From positions 11,815,000 to 11,878,999 of the forward strand of contig NC_087181.1 of assembly GCF_035594125.1 (NCBI RefSeq): a DNA stretch of 64,000 nucleotides. The letters run 5' to 3'. Of this stretch, positions 23,906 to 36,375 are shown one piece after another. Made by a program: the position numbers and the translations under genes. The DNA is from Scylla paramamosain (taxonomy: Eukaryota; Arthropoda; Malacostraca; Decapoda; Portunidae). Each line of letters opens with the position of its first letter. Position 1 is the stretch's first letter. The notes below the pieces were generated by a model. It searched no databases. It had not been told where the DNA came from and was given only the letters and a program-made list of their open reading frames with translations.

Positions 23906-24379
23906 CACCCACAAAAAACAACAAAACACTCCACTAAACCAAAAAGATAAACAGTAGGAATGAATACCAAACAAGCAAGTCCCTTTCTTCTTTCTTTCCT
24001 TCCTTCACACTCTACTGCACCACCCTCCCCGCCCCACCACCAACCACCCACCAGCCACAGACTCATTCTCGCCCCGGGACAGAAAACAGAGTGCGCAGAA
24101 TTCACAGCAACAAACCGCTCGAGGAATGACCCGCGTAAACTCCCGTGCCATTGTGGCGGAGACGGGAAAGACTGGAAAACTCAGGAAAAACTCAAGGAAA
24201 ACTCTGGAGAAGACTCGGGAAGGCTCGCGTCTCCCAACAATCCCTTGAAGCAGCTGTATTTTTCCTTGACAAATGAACACAACACTCTCCCGCCGCCCCA
24301 TCACTCTCCATACGTTAGGTGTCGTCAAGGATATAGCACAGGGTCTTAGGAATTGAGCGTCCATCCCTTCTGTGGTCTT
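23906..24379. other. Unassigned segment
   Basis: Includes a small array of GGAAAACTCAGGAAAAACTC type at 24165-24225. No gene recognised. Confidence 0.4.
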
Positions 24380-25379
<1,000 letters not shown>

Positions 25380-25464
25380 ACCTCCTTTAAACACACCATC
25401 GTTGATTAATTCACTTCTTAATTAATTTTCCATATTTACTTTGATTAATGGATTTCTCATTTCA

Positions 25465-25467
<3 letters not shown>

Positions 25468-25540
<73 letters not shown>

Positions 25541-25543
25541 GTG

Positions 25544-25590
<47 letters not shown>

Positions 25591-25669
25591 GTGTTGTGTT
25601 GTGTTGTGTTGTGTTGTGTTGTGTTGTGTTGTGTTGTGTTGTGTTGTGTTGTGTTGTGTTGTGTTGTGT

Positions 25670-25699
<30 letters not shown>
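25468..25699 (+). repeat. Compound (GT)n and (TTGTG)n
   Basis: GT tracts at both ends, with a pentamer GTGTT array at about 25588-25673 (about 17 units) between them. Confidence 0.95.
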
Positions 25700-25703
<4 letters not shown>

Positions 25704-26040
25704 TGGGAAAGTTTTAAAATATGTTAGCGTACTGCCTTTTTTTCTTTTCTTTTCTTTTTTCCTTTATTTTTAGTTCTGCGTTTCTGACTACGAGTAAGTT
25801 TTTTTCTTTTATATATGAGTAAGAGTTTTTCTTTTCTCTATGTATCTTTTTTGTGTACTGTCGTTCTCTTCTCCTTTCCTTCTCTTTTCTTTTTTTTCGT
25901 TTTTAGTTCTGCGTTTCTGAATCTTTTTTTTTTCTTTTATGTGTAAGAATAAGAGTTTTATTTTCTTTATAAGAGTTTTATTTTCTTTATCTTTTTTGTG
26001 AGTCGCTTTCCCTCTTGTCATTTCTTATTAGGACTCTGAA
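25700..26040. repeat. T-rich duplicated block
   Basis: GTTCTGCGTTTCTGA and AAGAGTTTTATTTTCTTTAT occur twice or more. No gene. Confidence 0.6.
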
Positions 26041-26860
26041 AAGAATTTTTTTTTCCTATATACCTGTCGTTTGAAGGTGAAAAGTGCCTAATTGTTTTTC
26101 TCAGTAGGTTAAAATAAAAAAATAAAAAGTGTAGCACTGTACAATACGCAGTTCTTAAAATAATCTTGTTACAATAATCTTCTACAATATTCATGATTCT
26201 CTCAGTTGTATCAGAATAATATCTAATTGTATTTTTTAGCAGATTACATAAACGGACGAGTAGTAATTATGACATTTTTAAAATTCAGCTTTGTAATTAT
26301 ACTCGAGTTACAACTTATAATATTCATGAATTGTCTGAATATGAGTTCTTTCAAAGTCATAATTATCTACTCGTGTTCCTCAGTAGATGACAAAAGACAG
26401 TTAATTATAACACTCCACATTCACCTTTGCTATTACCCTCAGTGTTACAATAACATAATAATTTTGTAAATCACTCAAAGCCGTCTGTTACTCCAAATTT
26501 TATAATTATCTACTCATACCCTTCAGTGGACTACAAGTATTAATAGGGTTTAATATTCACCGTTACAATAATGTATAATAATCATGACCTATCAGTTATT
26601 TCAAAGTACTTAACTTACTCTTCATATTCTTAAGTGGACTTCGATAAGTATTCATCTAACATTCACTTTCACAACAGTCTACAATAATGATGCCTTTCAG
26701 TTATTCCCAAGTGCACACCTAACTCTTCGTATTCTTAACTGGACTGCAGCACAGCAACTACTCCCACATTCACCTTTACAGTTATCTGCGTTATAACAAC
26801 CGTGTGTGTCGTACTGACCCTCTATGTTACAGCAGTCCTCTATAATATTCATGGAGGGCG
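26041..26860. repeat. Degenerate tandem array, about 110 bp unit
   Basis: Blocks such as TACAATAATCTTCTACAATA, TTCATGATTCTCTCAGTT and TTAATTATAACACTCCACAT recur with much divergence across about seven units. Confidence 0.65.
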
Positions 26861-27588
26861 CCTTTCTTTCTTTGTAACTTTATCCCCCTTTTCTTTTGGC
26901 AACTTTCGAAACAAAGTTGTATGGCTCCTGTAATCTCTTTTTATGGGCGAGGCCGATGGAGTGAAAATCGTGATGTTTAAAACTTTTCTTTCTTTATTTT
27001 TCTTTTTCCTTTTTTTTTTTTTTTTTTTTTCTTAGGTGCTGGAGTGTTTCGTGAGGTGCGCCGCTCCCTGCCTGCCTGCCTGCCTGGCCCTCCTGCTGCC
27101 AAACGCTTCTTTCTTCAAGTTCTCTTTTTTTCTGTATTGTTTTATCATATTCCGTCTTATTATAATATTTACGATCCCATTTCACTTTTCTTTTCTTTCC
27201 GTCGTATCGTTTTCACTCAAGTTCGTTTCGCCGCTCAGAAATTTCACATACTAAGTGATTCTCCATTCGAACTTTTCTCATTGATCTTTTCTTCTCGTAG
27301 TCTTATTTTCTTTTTTATGAAATTCATGGCCACGTTCCGAGTTTCTCTTGAGCCTCACTTTTATCTGAATTATATTTGCAGCTTCACGTGTCCCTGTCCA
27401 TCATAGTGTTTTTTTCTTCTCCCAGTCTTTCTTTCTCTATTCTGTCACTCGTGTCTTTTCTGTTCTCTCTTTCACAGCACCGTTTCACTGTCTCCTTCTG
27501 AAATGCCACGCTTATTCTCTCTTTATCCTCTCTTATTTGTTTTCTTTTCGTATATGTCTCTAGGGTTAGGTTACGCTGTGTTAGGTTC
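26861..27588. other. Unassigned T-rich segment
   Basis: T-run at 27009-27030, a CCTGCCTGCCTG repeat at 27068-27085, and otherwise CT/T-rich unique DNA. No exon found. Confidence 0.4.
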
Positions 27589-27720
27589 CGTGTGTGTGTG
27601 TTATGTTTGAGTGTGTGTGTCTGTGAGCGTTGTGTTGTGTTGTGTTATTTTACGTTGTCTTGTCTTGTCTTGTCATATCTTGTTTCGTGTCGTGTTGCGT
27701 TGCATTATGTTGCTGCATTA
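27589..27720 (+). repeat. (TTGTG)/(TTGTC) simple region
   Basis: Short pentamer repeats with drift. Confidence 0.75.
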
Positions 27721-27839
27721 CTTAACCCACCCCTGGTCGCTTCCTCGCCTGTCCAAGTGACGCGCAACACTCGGCAACACACCGCACTCACTCCCCCTGT
27801 GCTAAGCGTGTGCCTTCAATCTTAACCCGCCTGATCCGC

Positions 27840-28352
27840 TTGCAGCCTCACAAAAACCAGGCAACTAAAAGATTCCAAGCGGCTCAGCGGAATTAAAACT
27901 GAGACAAAGCGTTAAAAAGGGAAAATAAATGCTGCAAAGGTTACCTAACTTATGAACCTTACTGTGCATTGTTTGCTTACTTCTACAGCCAGCTAGAACT
28001 CAGAACACACACACATACGCATGTTAACTCTACTGTCTTACAAAACCCAGTGACTTAGAGGGATGAAAACGGAGAAAAGGCTAAAAACTAAACAAAAAAA
28101 AAAGGAACAAAATAAATGATGTAGGTTATTTTTAAACTTGAATGCACACACCACTCACTCATACACACAGCTAGAATTCAAAACACACACAAAGGCTGTC
28201 AGTCTTACAAAGCTCGTTAAATAAAAGATCCTCGGGACTTAGAGAGGTTTGAGACTGAGACGAAGCACTAAACAAAAACAGAAAATAATTGCAGGTCACT
28301 TATTCACTCGCATCCATCTAGACGCGCTCTGAAAACCCACCCACCCACCTTT

Positions 28353-28398
<46 letters not shown>
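27840..28398. repeat. Degenerate array, about 175 bp unit, then (CA)n
   Basis: GACAAAGCGTTAAAAA-like and AAATAAATGATGTAGGTTA-like blocks recur near 27867, 28049 and 28222. (CA)n lies at 28358-28398. Confidence 0.7.
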
Positions 28399-28400
<2 letters not shown>

Positions 28401-28634
28401 CCAAGCGCCCTACCCCCCTTAACCTCCACTCTCTGATGAAATAAGAAACCCGAGCTAACTTTCTCTTAATGTCATCTGCCGCGGTGCCTTACATAACTTC
28501 TTACTTAGCTCCCTCTCATGACTCCCCGCCTGCCTCCGCCGTCCCTCGGGCACACCAGTTATTAGTTCGAATTATACGCCTTCCCTGGGAACTCGAAAAG
28601 GCTCCACGACGCTTCCCCTTTTACTGGCAAGAGG

Positions 28635-29035
28635 ACCTGAAGGAGGAGGAGGAGGAGGAGGAGGAGGAGTAGAGAGCAGGAGGGCAGGAGAAGAGAGGAA
28701 GGCAGCAGGAGGAAAAGAACAGGAGAAAAGCAGAACAGAAGGAGGAGGAGAGCAGGAAGAGAGGAAAAGGTGTGCAACAGAAAGAGAACTGAAGGGAGAA
28801 AGCAGGAGAGTAATAAGAGGAGAAGGGCAGAAAAAGAGGAGTAGGAGGGCAGGAAAAGAGGAAGAGAGAGAAGAACGAGAGAGCAGGTGGACAGGAAAAG
28901 AAAGGAGGAGTGGAGGAGGAGAACAGGAGGAGGAGGAGGAGGAGGAGGAGGAAGGAAGGAAGCAAAGAAGAGAGTGCAGCAGCAGGAAAACAGGAGGACA
29001 GAAGCAGGAGGAGGACAGGAGGAGGAGAACAGGTT
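28635..29035 (+). repeat. Polypurine (GGA/GCAGGA) tract
   Basis: GGAGGAGGA and AGGAGAGCAGGA variants on the plus strand. Confidence 0.9.
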
Positions 29036-29281
29036 CCCACGAGGCTCATGAAACAGGTGGTGGTCTGTGTCCAGCAGATGGCGTGTTTTTGAGGGCTGGT
29101 AAGTGTGGCTACGTGCGCTGTTTGCTGTTGTTTGCGCTTGGGTTAGAGACTCAAAACATAAACGCACATACTCGCATATACAAACACACACAGGCGTACA
29201 CGAGCACAGGTACACATACAGATACAGTCACGTACGTACATTGCATACATACACAAACTTATCTGGTCGTCTTCTTTCTCC

Positions 29282-29549
<268 letters not shown>

Positions 29550-29673
29550 CAGATGCACAGTAAAACTTCCATGCATAATAAATTGTTTCGCTCTTTTATT
29601 CTGGCGATGTTCATGTAAATGGCAGCGTGAATTATGAGAAGCGTTTGTCTTTTGTTTTCTCTCTTTTTTTTTG

Positions 29674-29675
<2 letters not shown>

Positions 29676-29703
<28 letters not shown>
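29676..29703 (+). repeat. (GT)n microsatellite
   Basis: 14 units, beside the AT-rich hairpin. Confidence 0.95.
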
Positions 29704-29706
<3 letters not shown>

Positions 29707-29714
29707 ACGTATAT

Positions 29715-29752
29715 ATATATAATGCATAATCATTCCGCTATGCATTATATAT
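29715..29752. repeat. Perfect 14 bp inverted repeat (AT-rich hairpin)
   Basis: ATATATAATGCATA, a 10 nt loop, then TATGCATTATATAT: a perfect stem. Confidence 0.85.
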
Positions 29753-29824
29753 GAATATTTTATTGTTACCGGCTGCCCCCTTTGCGTGTTTTTAGAGGAG
29801 GGAAGGGGACGGGGGGATAAGGGG

Positions 29825-30330
<506 letters not shown>

Positions 30331-30578
30331 CTACACTATGGCAACAGAGAATGGATGCCTGAAGCCACGCGCATCCCCGACACTCAAGTAGTTAGGTCGT
30401 TACGTGGGTTGTTAAGTGTAATTTGAGTCTTTTACGCTAGAGGGGGTTGGTGTAGAGGAATATTTTTTTTTCTTTTTTTTTGGGGGGTGAGGTTGTTGTT
30501 GTAAGGGGTGAGTGGTGGTGATGGTGGTGGTGGTGGTAACACGTTGGTGAATGTTAAAATGGAGAATAAAATATCAAT

Positions 30579-30666
<88 letters not shown>

Positions 30667-30749
30667 CAGACAGACAGAGAAACAGAAAGAGAAAATGAAT
30701 GCGTGGAGGAGGAGGAAGCGGGGGCGTGGAGAGAGAAAGAAAGGAGAAC

Positions 30750-30819
<70 letters not shown>

Positions 30820-30840
30820 AACGAGAGAACGTGAGAGAGC

Positions 30841-30914
<74 letters not shown>
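30579..30914 (+). repeat. Three (GA)n blocks
   Basis: 30579-30659, 30753-30814 and 30843-30914. Opposite in strand to the CT block about 510 bp upstream. Confidence 0.96.
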
Positions 30915-30915
<1 letters not shown>

Positions 30916-31104
30916 TGGCGGTGGTGGTGGTGGCGGAGGTGTGCCGGGCGGGAGCAGCGAGGGGCGGGGCTGAGCGATCAATAGACAGGTTACTCTCGCG
31001 GTGCTCAGGCGGGGGCGGGTCATCACACCATCACTATACCGGGAAATTGGACGGGAAAAACGGCCCCGCTTACTACAGACGCCCGTGTTCCAAAGCGTTG
31101 CGGC
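30915..31104. other. Unique GC-rich island
   Basis: GC-rich, non-repetitive after a short GGT tract; contains GAGGGGCGGGGC and CAGGCGGGGGCGGG. Possibly regulatory; no ORF that fits an exon. Confidence 0.3.
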
Positions 31105-32002
31105 CTCCATGCTACCTTTTTAATACGCTGTAGTAGGCTAGAGCGAATTTCAGTGCGTTTTTGAAGGGTTTTCGTTGATTTTAGCAATGGTTTGATTAGG
31201 ATTCCGGAAAAAAATTACTGATTTGGTACAAAAGCGCGTGTTTGCAAATACTTTAAGGTTCCTAATGTTTTTTTAATACATTGTTGTGGGTTAATGTGAA
31301 TGTTAGCGGGTTTTCATGGGTTTTTTGTTGATTTTAGCGATGGTTTGATTAGGATTCCGAAAAAAAACTCATTTATTTAGTACAAAAGCGCGTGTTTGCA
31401 AATACTTCGAGGTTTCTAGTGCTTTTTTTTTATATAGTATAGTGAGGTAAAGCGAATTTTAACTCGTTTTTAAAAGTGTTTTGTTGATTCTAGTGATAAT
31501 TTAATTAGGATTCCAATGATAGTTTGATCAGAATTCCGGAAAAATTAAGTGTTTCAAAGTCTCTACTCCCTTTTAACACGCTGTAGTGAGGTTATGGAAA
31601 TTCTAGTGAATTTTCAAGGTTTTTTTGTTGATTTTAATGACAGATTGAATAGGATTCCGAAAAAAAGGTAAAAAGGATCTTATTTCCAAACGTTTTAAGG
31701 AGTTATGAAACTTTATAATACGCTGCAAAGTAGGAGTGGACATCTTAGCGGGTTTTCAAGTGTGTTTCTTCGTTATTGTAGTGATGATGTAATAATGATT
31801 CCGAAAAAAAATCTTCGCAAATAGTTTAGTCTCATGTACTTCCTGATACGCTGTAGTGGAATTTCAACGGGCTTTCAAAGGCGTTTTCATGATTCTAGCG
31901 GCAGTTTAAAGAAAAATTCCTACATCATCAATAGAGAACTCAACTAATAATCTCAGTGGTCTTTGAAATCCGTCTGTATGAAAGGAAGCATTTTTTTTTT
32001 TC

Positions 32003-32075
<73 letters not shown>

Positions 32076-32460
32076 CGCGTGCTTCCTAGAATGCTTTCAT
32101 GATTCAAGTGATGGTTTAACAAGGCTTCACCAACAATACCGTAAAGACGTAACCGAACTAATCATCTCTGACCTTTAAAGATTAGTTGGCATGAAAGAAT
32201 AAAGCGTTTTTCAGATGCTTTCACGATTCTAATGACAGTTTAACCAAGAATCAACAACGGGTAAGAAAAAAAAGAACATGACCTAACTAATCATTTGTGA
32301 ACTTTGAAAATTAATCGGTGTGAAAGAATAGAGTTGTTGTTTTTTTCAAGTTTTCACGATTCCAGTAACAATTTAACAAAGAATTAACAATGGATAAGAA
32401 AAAAAGAACAAACGAACTAATGACCTGTGACCTTTGAAAAACAAGTGAGTATAACCGTAC
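31105..32460. repeat. Degenerate satellite, units about 125-155 bp, related to the MITE-like element
   Basis: The motif TACGCTGTAGT recurs near 31123, 31277, 31428, 31577, 31720 and 31847, with GATTTTAGCGATGGTTTGAT and AGGATTCCGAAAAAA between. From 31880 four further units carry CACGATTCTAATGACAG, then AATCATTTGTGA, CTTTGAAAATTA and AAGAATAAAGCGTTTTTCAG, blocks also found in the MITE-like element. A (GT)n tract sits in one unit. Confidence 0.75.
32003..32080 (+). repeat. (GT)n with (CG)n end
   Basis: GT tract ending in GCGCGCGCGCG, a Z-DNA-prone pattern, inside a satellite unit. Confidence 0.95.
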
Positions 32461-32464
32461 CGCA

Positions 32465-32790
32465 TTGAAGAAGAGACGCCACAGTCGGTCGGTGCAGGAA
32501 TGCCTCGCTTCACGCCGCGTTGATTACCATTACCTCCCAAAAATAGGCCGTTAAATAAAGTAGCCGGGTACGAAGTAAATACCGCCCATTACTTCAGCTC
32601 TGGAATTACCGACGGAAAATTAAAGCGGTAATGATGTGAGGTATCAAAATGGTAATGTATTTTAATGTATTTTATTTACCGTGTAGCGCAGCATAGCACA
32701 GCGGAGCATAGCGGGCCATAGCGGGGCCATTACAGCAATTCGTGCCTCGTAGATAATCGTATTTAAAGGGAGAGATTTCACGCGTCGTTT
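32465..32790. promoter_or_regulatory. Unique TAAT-rich intronic island, candidate enhancer
   Basis: Non-repetitive segment with clustered homeodomain-type cores (TGATTACCATTACC, GCGGTAATGATG, GGTAATGTATTTTAATG) and a short AGCAYAGCRSRGC direct repeat near 32685-32730. Role is inferred only. Confidence 0.3.
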
Positions 32791-32999
32791 GTCACAGTGT
32801 ATGGGGAAGGGAGAAATGACCCCTTCGCTTCCTGGACATAAGGTTCACTGGCCGCCACTCTCACTACGCTCAAAGTTCCCTGCTCTTATGTATATGTATG
32901 AACTGAAGCTTAGACTTAGAGGAACTAAGCGGTGGGGTTACGAAGGCTGGGGAAGAGTGTCGTGCGATTATTGTTTGTAAGATATAGTGTGATTGTGTC
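32791..32999. other. Unassigned segment
   Basis: No repeat or domain recognised; a 63-codon open frame here has no recognisable features. Confidence 0.4.
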
Positions 33000-33485
33000 T
33001 GTGTGGGTTAGGAAGTTCGGGAGGAGTATAGTGTTGTCATTAAAAGTCAAGTGAGGGTAGGTTAGTAAGGTCGGGGAAGAGTGCGGTGTAATTATTGTTT
33101 GTAAGTTATAGTGTGATGGTGTCTGTGCGGGTTAGGAAGTTCAGGAGGAGTATAGTGTTATTATTACAAGTTAGGTTGACTTAGGAAGGTTTTAGGAGGA
33201 GAGTAGTGTTATTATTAAAAGTTAGGTTAAGTTAAGAAGGTTAAAAAGAGTATAGAGTGTAATTATTGTTGTAAGTTATAGTTCCATGGGTGCCTGTGTG
33301 AGTTTGGAAGGTTGGGGAGGAGCATAGTGTTATTATTACAAGTTAGGTTAAGTTAGGAAGGTTAGGAGGAGTATAAAGTGCAATTATTATAAGTTATGCC
33401 GCTCCTCACTTAAAAGGAACTAAGCTGGCGGATTAGGAAGCTTGGGGGAGGAGTATAGTGTTATTATTACAAGTTTGGTTAGAAA
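33000..33485 (+). repeat. G-rich minisatellite with TTAGG motifs
   Basis: Units of about 120-170 bp carry GGGTTAGGAAGTTCGGGAGG, AGTATAGTGTTATTATTA, CAAGTTAGGTT and AATTATTGTTTGTAAGTTAT. TTAGG is on the plus strand, opposite to the CCTAA array at 33850. Confidence 0.7.
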
Positions 33486-33849
33486 AAAAGGGGAACGATA
33501 AAAGTGTAATTATTAATTCATAGTGTAAGAGATGCCACTTTTCACGCTCAATTTAACTCCTAATAGCGCGCTCTTTTATTTCAGCAACCATAGAGTAATT
33601 TTACCAAGCACAATTAGACATGAAAGTAAGACCCGGAGAGACTATAGAGTATAAAATTTTAATACGAGTTACTGAGTGTCAGATGCCGCTATTAACGCTT
33701 AACCTTTCCACAGCGAGATCTTGATAAGCGTCTGCAAGGAAGAAAGGAATAGAAAAAAAATACTTTGCAATTTCTAGTCAGTACAGGAACAAGAAAAGAT
33801 GTCTCAGAGTGATTAGTGATAAAGGAAAGATGTGGTAAATAGCAGTAAA
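33486..33849. other. Linker between the two telomere-like arrays
   Basis: Unique to weakly repeated AT-rich DNA. The block GATGCCACTTTTCACGCTCA (near 33530) has weak echoes at 33680 and 34430. No ORF seen. Confidence 0.5.
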
Positions 33850-34172
33850 GACTAACCTAACCTACAGTAACCTAACCTAACTAAGCCCAAACCCACTTAA
33901 CGTAGCCTAACCTAAACTAACCTCACCTAACTTAATCTAACCTACAGTAACCTAACCTAACTAAGCCCAACCCAACCTAACGTAGCCTAAACTAAACTAA
34001 CTTCACCTAACTTAACCTAACCAACAGTAACCTAACCTACAGTAACCTAACCTAACTAAGCCCAAACCAACCTAACGTAGCCTAACCTAAACTAACCTCA
34101 CCTAACTTAACCTAACCTACAGTAACCTAACTCAGCCCAACCCAAGCTAACCTAACCTAATATAACTTAACA
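33850..34172 (+). repeat. Interstitial CCTAA (arthropod telomere-like) array, 80 bp higher-order unit
   Basis: Variants of TAACC/CCTAA recur throughout. The pattern TAACCTAACCTAACTAAGCC, CAAACC, AACGTAGCC, CTCACCTAACTTAACC and CTACAG repeats with an 80 bp period (for example 34043-34122), in about four units. TTAGG is the arthropod telomeric pentamer. The array is impure, so it is not a working telomere. Confidence 0.75.
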
Positions 34173-34619
34173 ATCTGACTCCTATCTACACTAATCATAC
34201 CAGACAACTTTCACTATGCACAATTACGCCAAACTGGACTCTGGAATGTTTTGTGTATATAATTTATGAGGAGATGAATGGTGCCCTTGCCTAACGGTGC
34301 CGCGCCTGCCTCATTTCCTGCTAATGGAAGCGTTACCCTCCACTCCACTCGCGTAACCATAGACACTGAGCGAGAGAAAAATGAAAAGTATAGACACTAG
34401 AAAGGTTTTTATTTAACTTATGATCTGATAAGCGACACTTCACGCTTCATTGAACTGACTAATGACTCGCTGTTTTAATTAAGTAACCCTAGATGGCATT
34501 TTATAAGAGGGATTAAAACGTGCTGTCAAATAAAACACTCAGAAAATATGATAGATGGGTTAAACTTTCACATCATCTGTCAAATAACTGTCTAACTTAG
34601 TGCCTTGCTCATAATGTTG
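34173..34619. other. AT-rich stretch between arrays
   Basis: No gene or clear motif. Loose similarity to 33530-33700 (GACACTTCACGCTTCATTGA) suggests an old duplication. Confidence 0.4.
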
Positions 34620-35165
34620 AATGTATAGACTCTAGAAGGTTTTAGCTAATCTAATACTGCTTAAATTTTGAACCTATAGATTCTAGAAGGGTTTAGCTAA
34701 TCTAATACTGCTTAAATTTTGAACCTATAGATTCTAGAAGGGTTTAGCTAATCTAATACTGCTTAAATTTTGAACCTATAGATTCTAGAAGGGTTTAGCT
34801 AATCTAAAACTACTCTTAACGTAATCCTATAGACGGTAGAAGATTAAAACTGATCTAACACCCCTCTTAACTTCAATCTATAGACGCTAGAAGTTAACTG
34901 ATAAAATGATATTCTTAAATCATATCTCTAGATATTAGAAGGTTATAACTAATCAGAAACTACTCCTAATTGTCAGTAGTAGATTCTGAAACTAGACAGA
35001 CTTGCAACAGGCAATTTAAAGGTTCAGAAACTATAGTAGAATTAACATATGAAATTTATACACACTAGAAGGTTATAGCTAATCGAATACCACTCTTAAC
35101 TATCAGTAGTGGATTCTGGAACTAGGCAGACTTGCAGCAGACAATTTAAAGGTTCAGAAACTATA
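34615..35165. repeat. 51 bp minisatellite with flanking degenerate units
   Basis: A 51 bp unit starting GAACCTATAGATTCTAGAAG is repeated almost perfectly at 34670, 34721 and 34772, with partial units on both sides. Diverged units continue to 35060. A 130 bp duplication (CAGTAGTRGATTCTGRAACT) closes the array at 34975 and 35104. Confidence 0.85.
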
Positions 35166-35169
35166 GCAA

Positions 35170-35535
35170 AGTTAACCTCCCTTTCCTCCTCCCCTCCTCC
35201 CTCTACTCTTCCTCCCTTTCCTTGTCCCTTCCTCTTCCTCCTCGCGCCACTTCCCCTCACCCTCACCCTCACCCTCTCCCTCATCCATACAGTTCCCATC
35301 ACTTCCCCTTACCATGGTCGTTTAATCACATACATATTTAGTTCCCCTCCGTACCCTTCTGCTCCTCTCTTTCCCTCGCAAGACTCAATTATGATATTTT
35401 TCCCCTCCTCCCAGTTTTCCTTTTATCTTCACGTTGTGCCCTTCTTTCCTTCTTTCCTTCCCCCTGTTTTATGTAATTTTCCTTATCGTAGAATGACCCG
35501 CTATCCTTTTTTACACTTTTTTATCCTGTAATTTA
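35170..35535 (+). repeat. Polypyrimidine segment
   Basis: CTCCC/CCTCACCCT-rich with a short CCCTCA hexamer array (35253-35280). No gene. Confidence 0.75.
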
Positions 35536-36375
35536 TGTCCTTTCTACCTCCTTCATGCCCTTTTCACCGTCTGGGTCACCTAACATGCACTTTTCACCTG
35601 ATCTATCAACTCCCCATGCCTTTTTTCACCTGTGTTATCTCCTTTTTACCTTCATGTCACTTTTTTTTTCCCCAGGCGGTCACCCATCCAAGTAATAACC
35701 GGACCCAACGCTGCTTAACCTCACTGATCGGGCAAGAAGCGATGTATTCAACTTCTCTTCGTTATTTAACTCATGCCCTTTGCTCCTTTGTTATGCTACC
35801 TGCCTCGTGCCCTTTCCAATCTTCCTTGTCACATCCGTCATGTTTTTTTTTTCATCTCCCTTCGTCATCTAAGTCATGCCCTTCCACTTTCTCCTCGTCA
35901 CTTATCCTCATCCCTTTTCCGACCTCTTATGTCACGTCCGTCTCAAGTTTGTCATTTTCACGCTTTTTTCACCTCTTTTGTCACCTCTCTCGCGCTTTTC
36001 TACCTCCCTTGTCACTTCATCCTTTCTTCCACTTTTTGTCATCTCTTTCATGTATTTTCCACCTCCTTCATTCCTTTTCCACCATTTCGTCAACTGTTTC
36101 ATTCTTTTCCACCTTTTCGTCAAATGTTTTATTTATTTATTTTTTTTTTCATCTTTTTTTGTCACATCTCTAACACCATTCACCTCATGCCCGCTTCACC
36201 TTTTCCCTCACCTACTTCATACCTTCCCCACTTCCCTTCCTCAATTAAATGAAGCCTTTTTAAAATTCTTTGTCACCTGTTTCATGCCTTTTTCCACCTC
36301 CTTCGTCATCCACCTCATGCCCTTTCCAGCATCCTTTCCCCTCGACATCTTTCCACTTGCTCGCCTCTTTCCTCC
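35536..36375. repeat. Pyrimidine-rich minisatellite, about 36-40 bp
   Basis: CCTTTTCCACCTCCTTCGTC and ATCTCATGCC variants, about 20 units. The 5S-derived fragment is inserted in it. Open frames differ unit by unit. Confidence 0.75.
35662..35752 (-). pseudogene. 5S rRNA-derived pseudogene or 5S-headed SINE fragment
   Basis: On the minus strand, from GTTGAATACATCG through GATCAGTGAGGTTAAGCAGC, GTTGGGTCCGGTTATTACTT and GGATGGGTGACCGCCTGGG, the sequence matches eukaryotic 5S rRNA from about position 20 to 100. The internal promoter elements (A box AAGCAGCGTTGGG and C box GGATGGGTGACC) are largely kept. About 20 bases are missing at each end. GCCTGGG is followed by GA9, so this looks like a retroposed copy or the head of a 5S-derived SINE, not a functional gene. 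It interrupts a pyrimidine-rich minisatellite. Confidence 0.88.

Noticed and set aside
25441..25773. Cys-Val repeat frames
   Set aside because: Translations of (GT)n and the GTGTT pentamer. The same holds at 38163-38552, where CTGT repeats give Cys-Leu-Ser-Val.
28562..29215. A 217-codon minus-strand frame starting YLCSCTPVCVC
   Set aside because: It is mostly the reverse of a polypurine tract (Leu/Ser/Pro runs), with no family motif.
33850..34172. A true telomere
   Set aside because: CCTAA units are mixed with many variants and organised in an 80 bp unit, and the array lies inside a gene intron.
35662..35752. A functional 5S rRNA gene
   Set aside because: About 20 bases are missing at each end and there is an A-run right after GCCTGGG.
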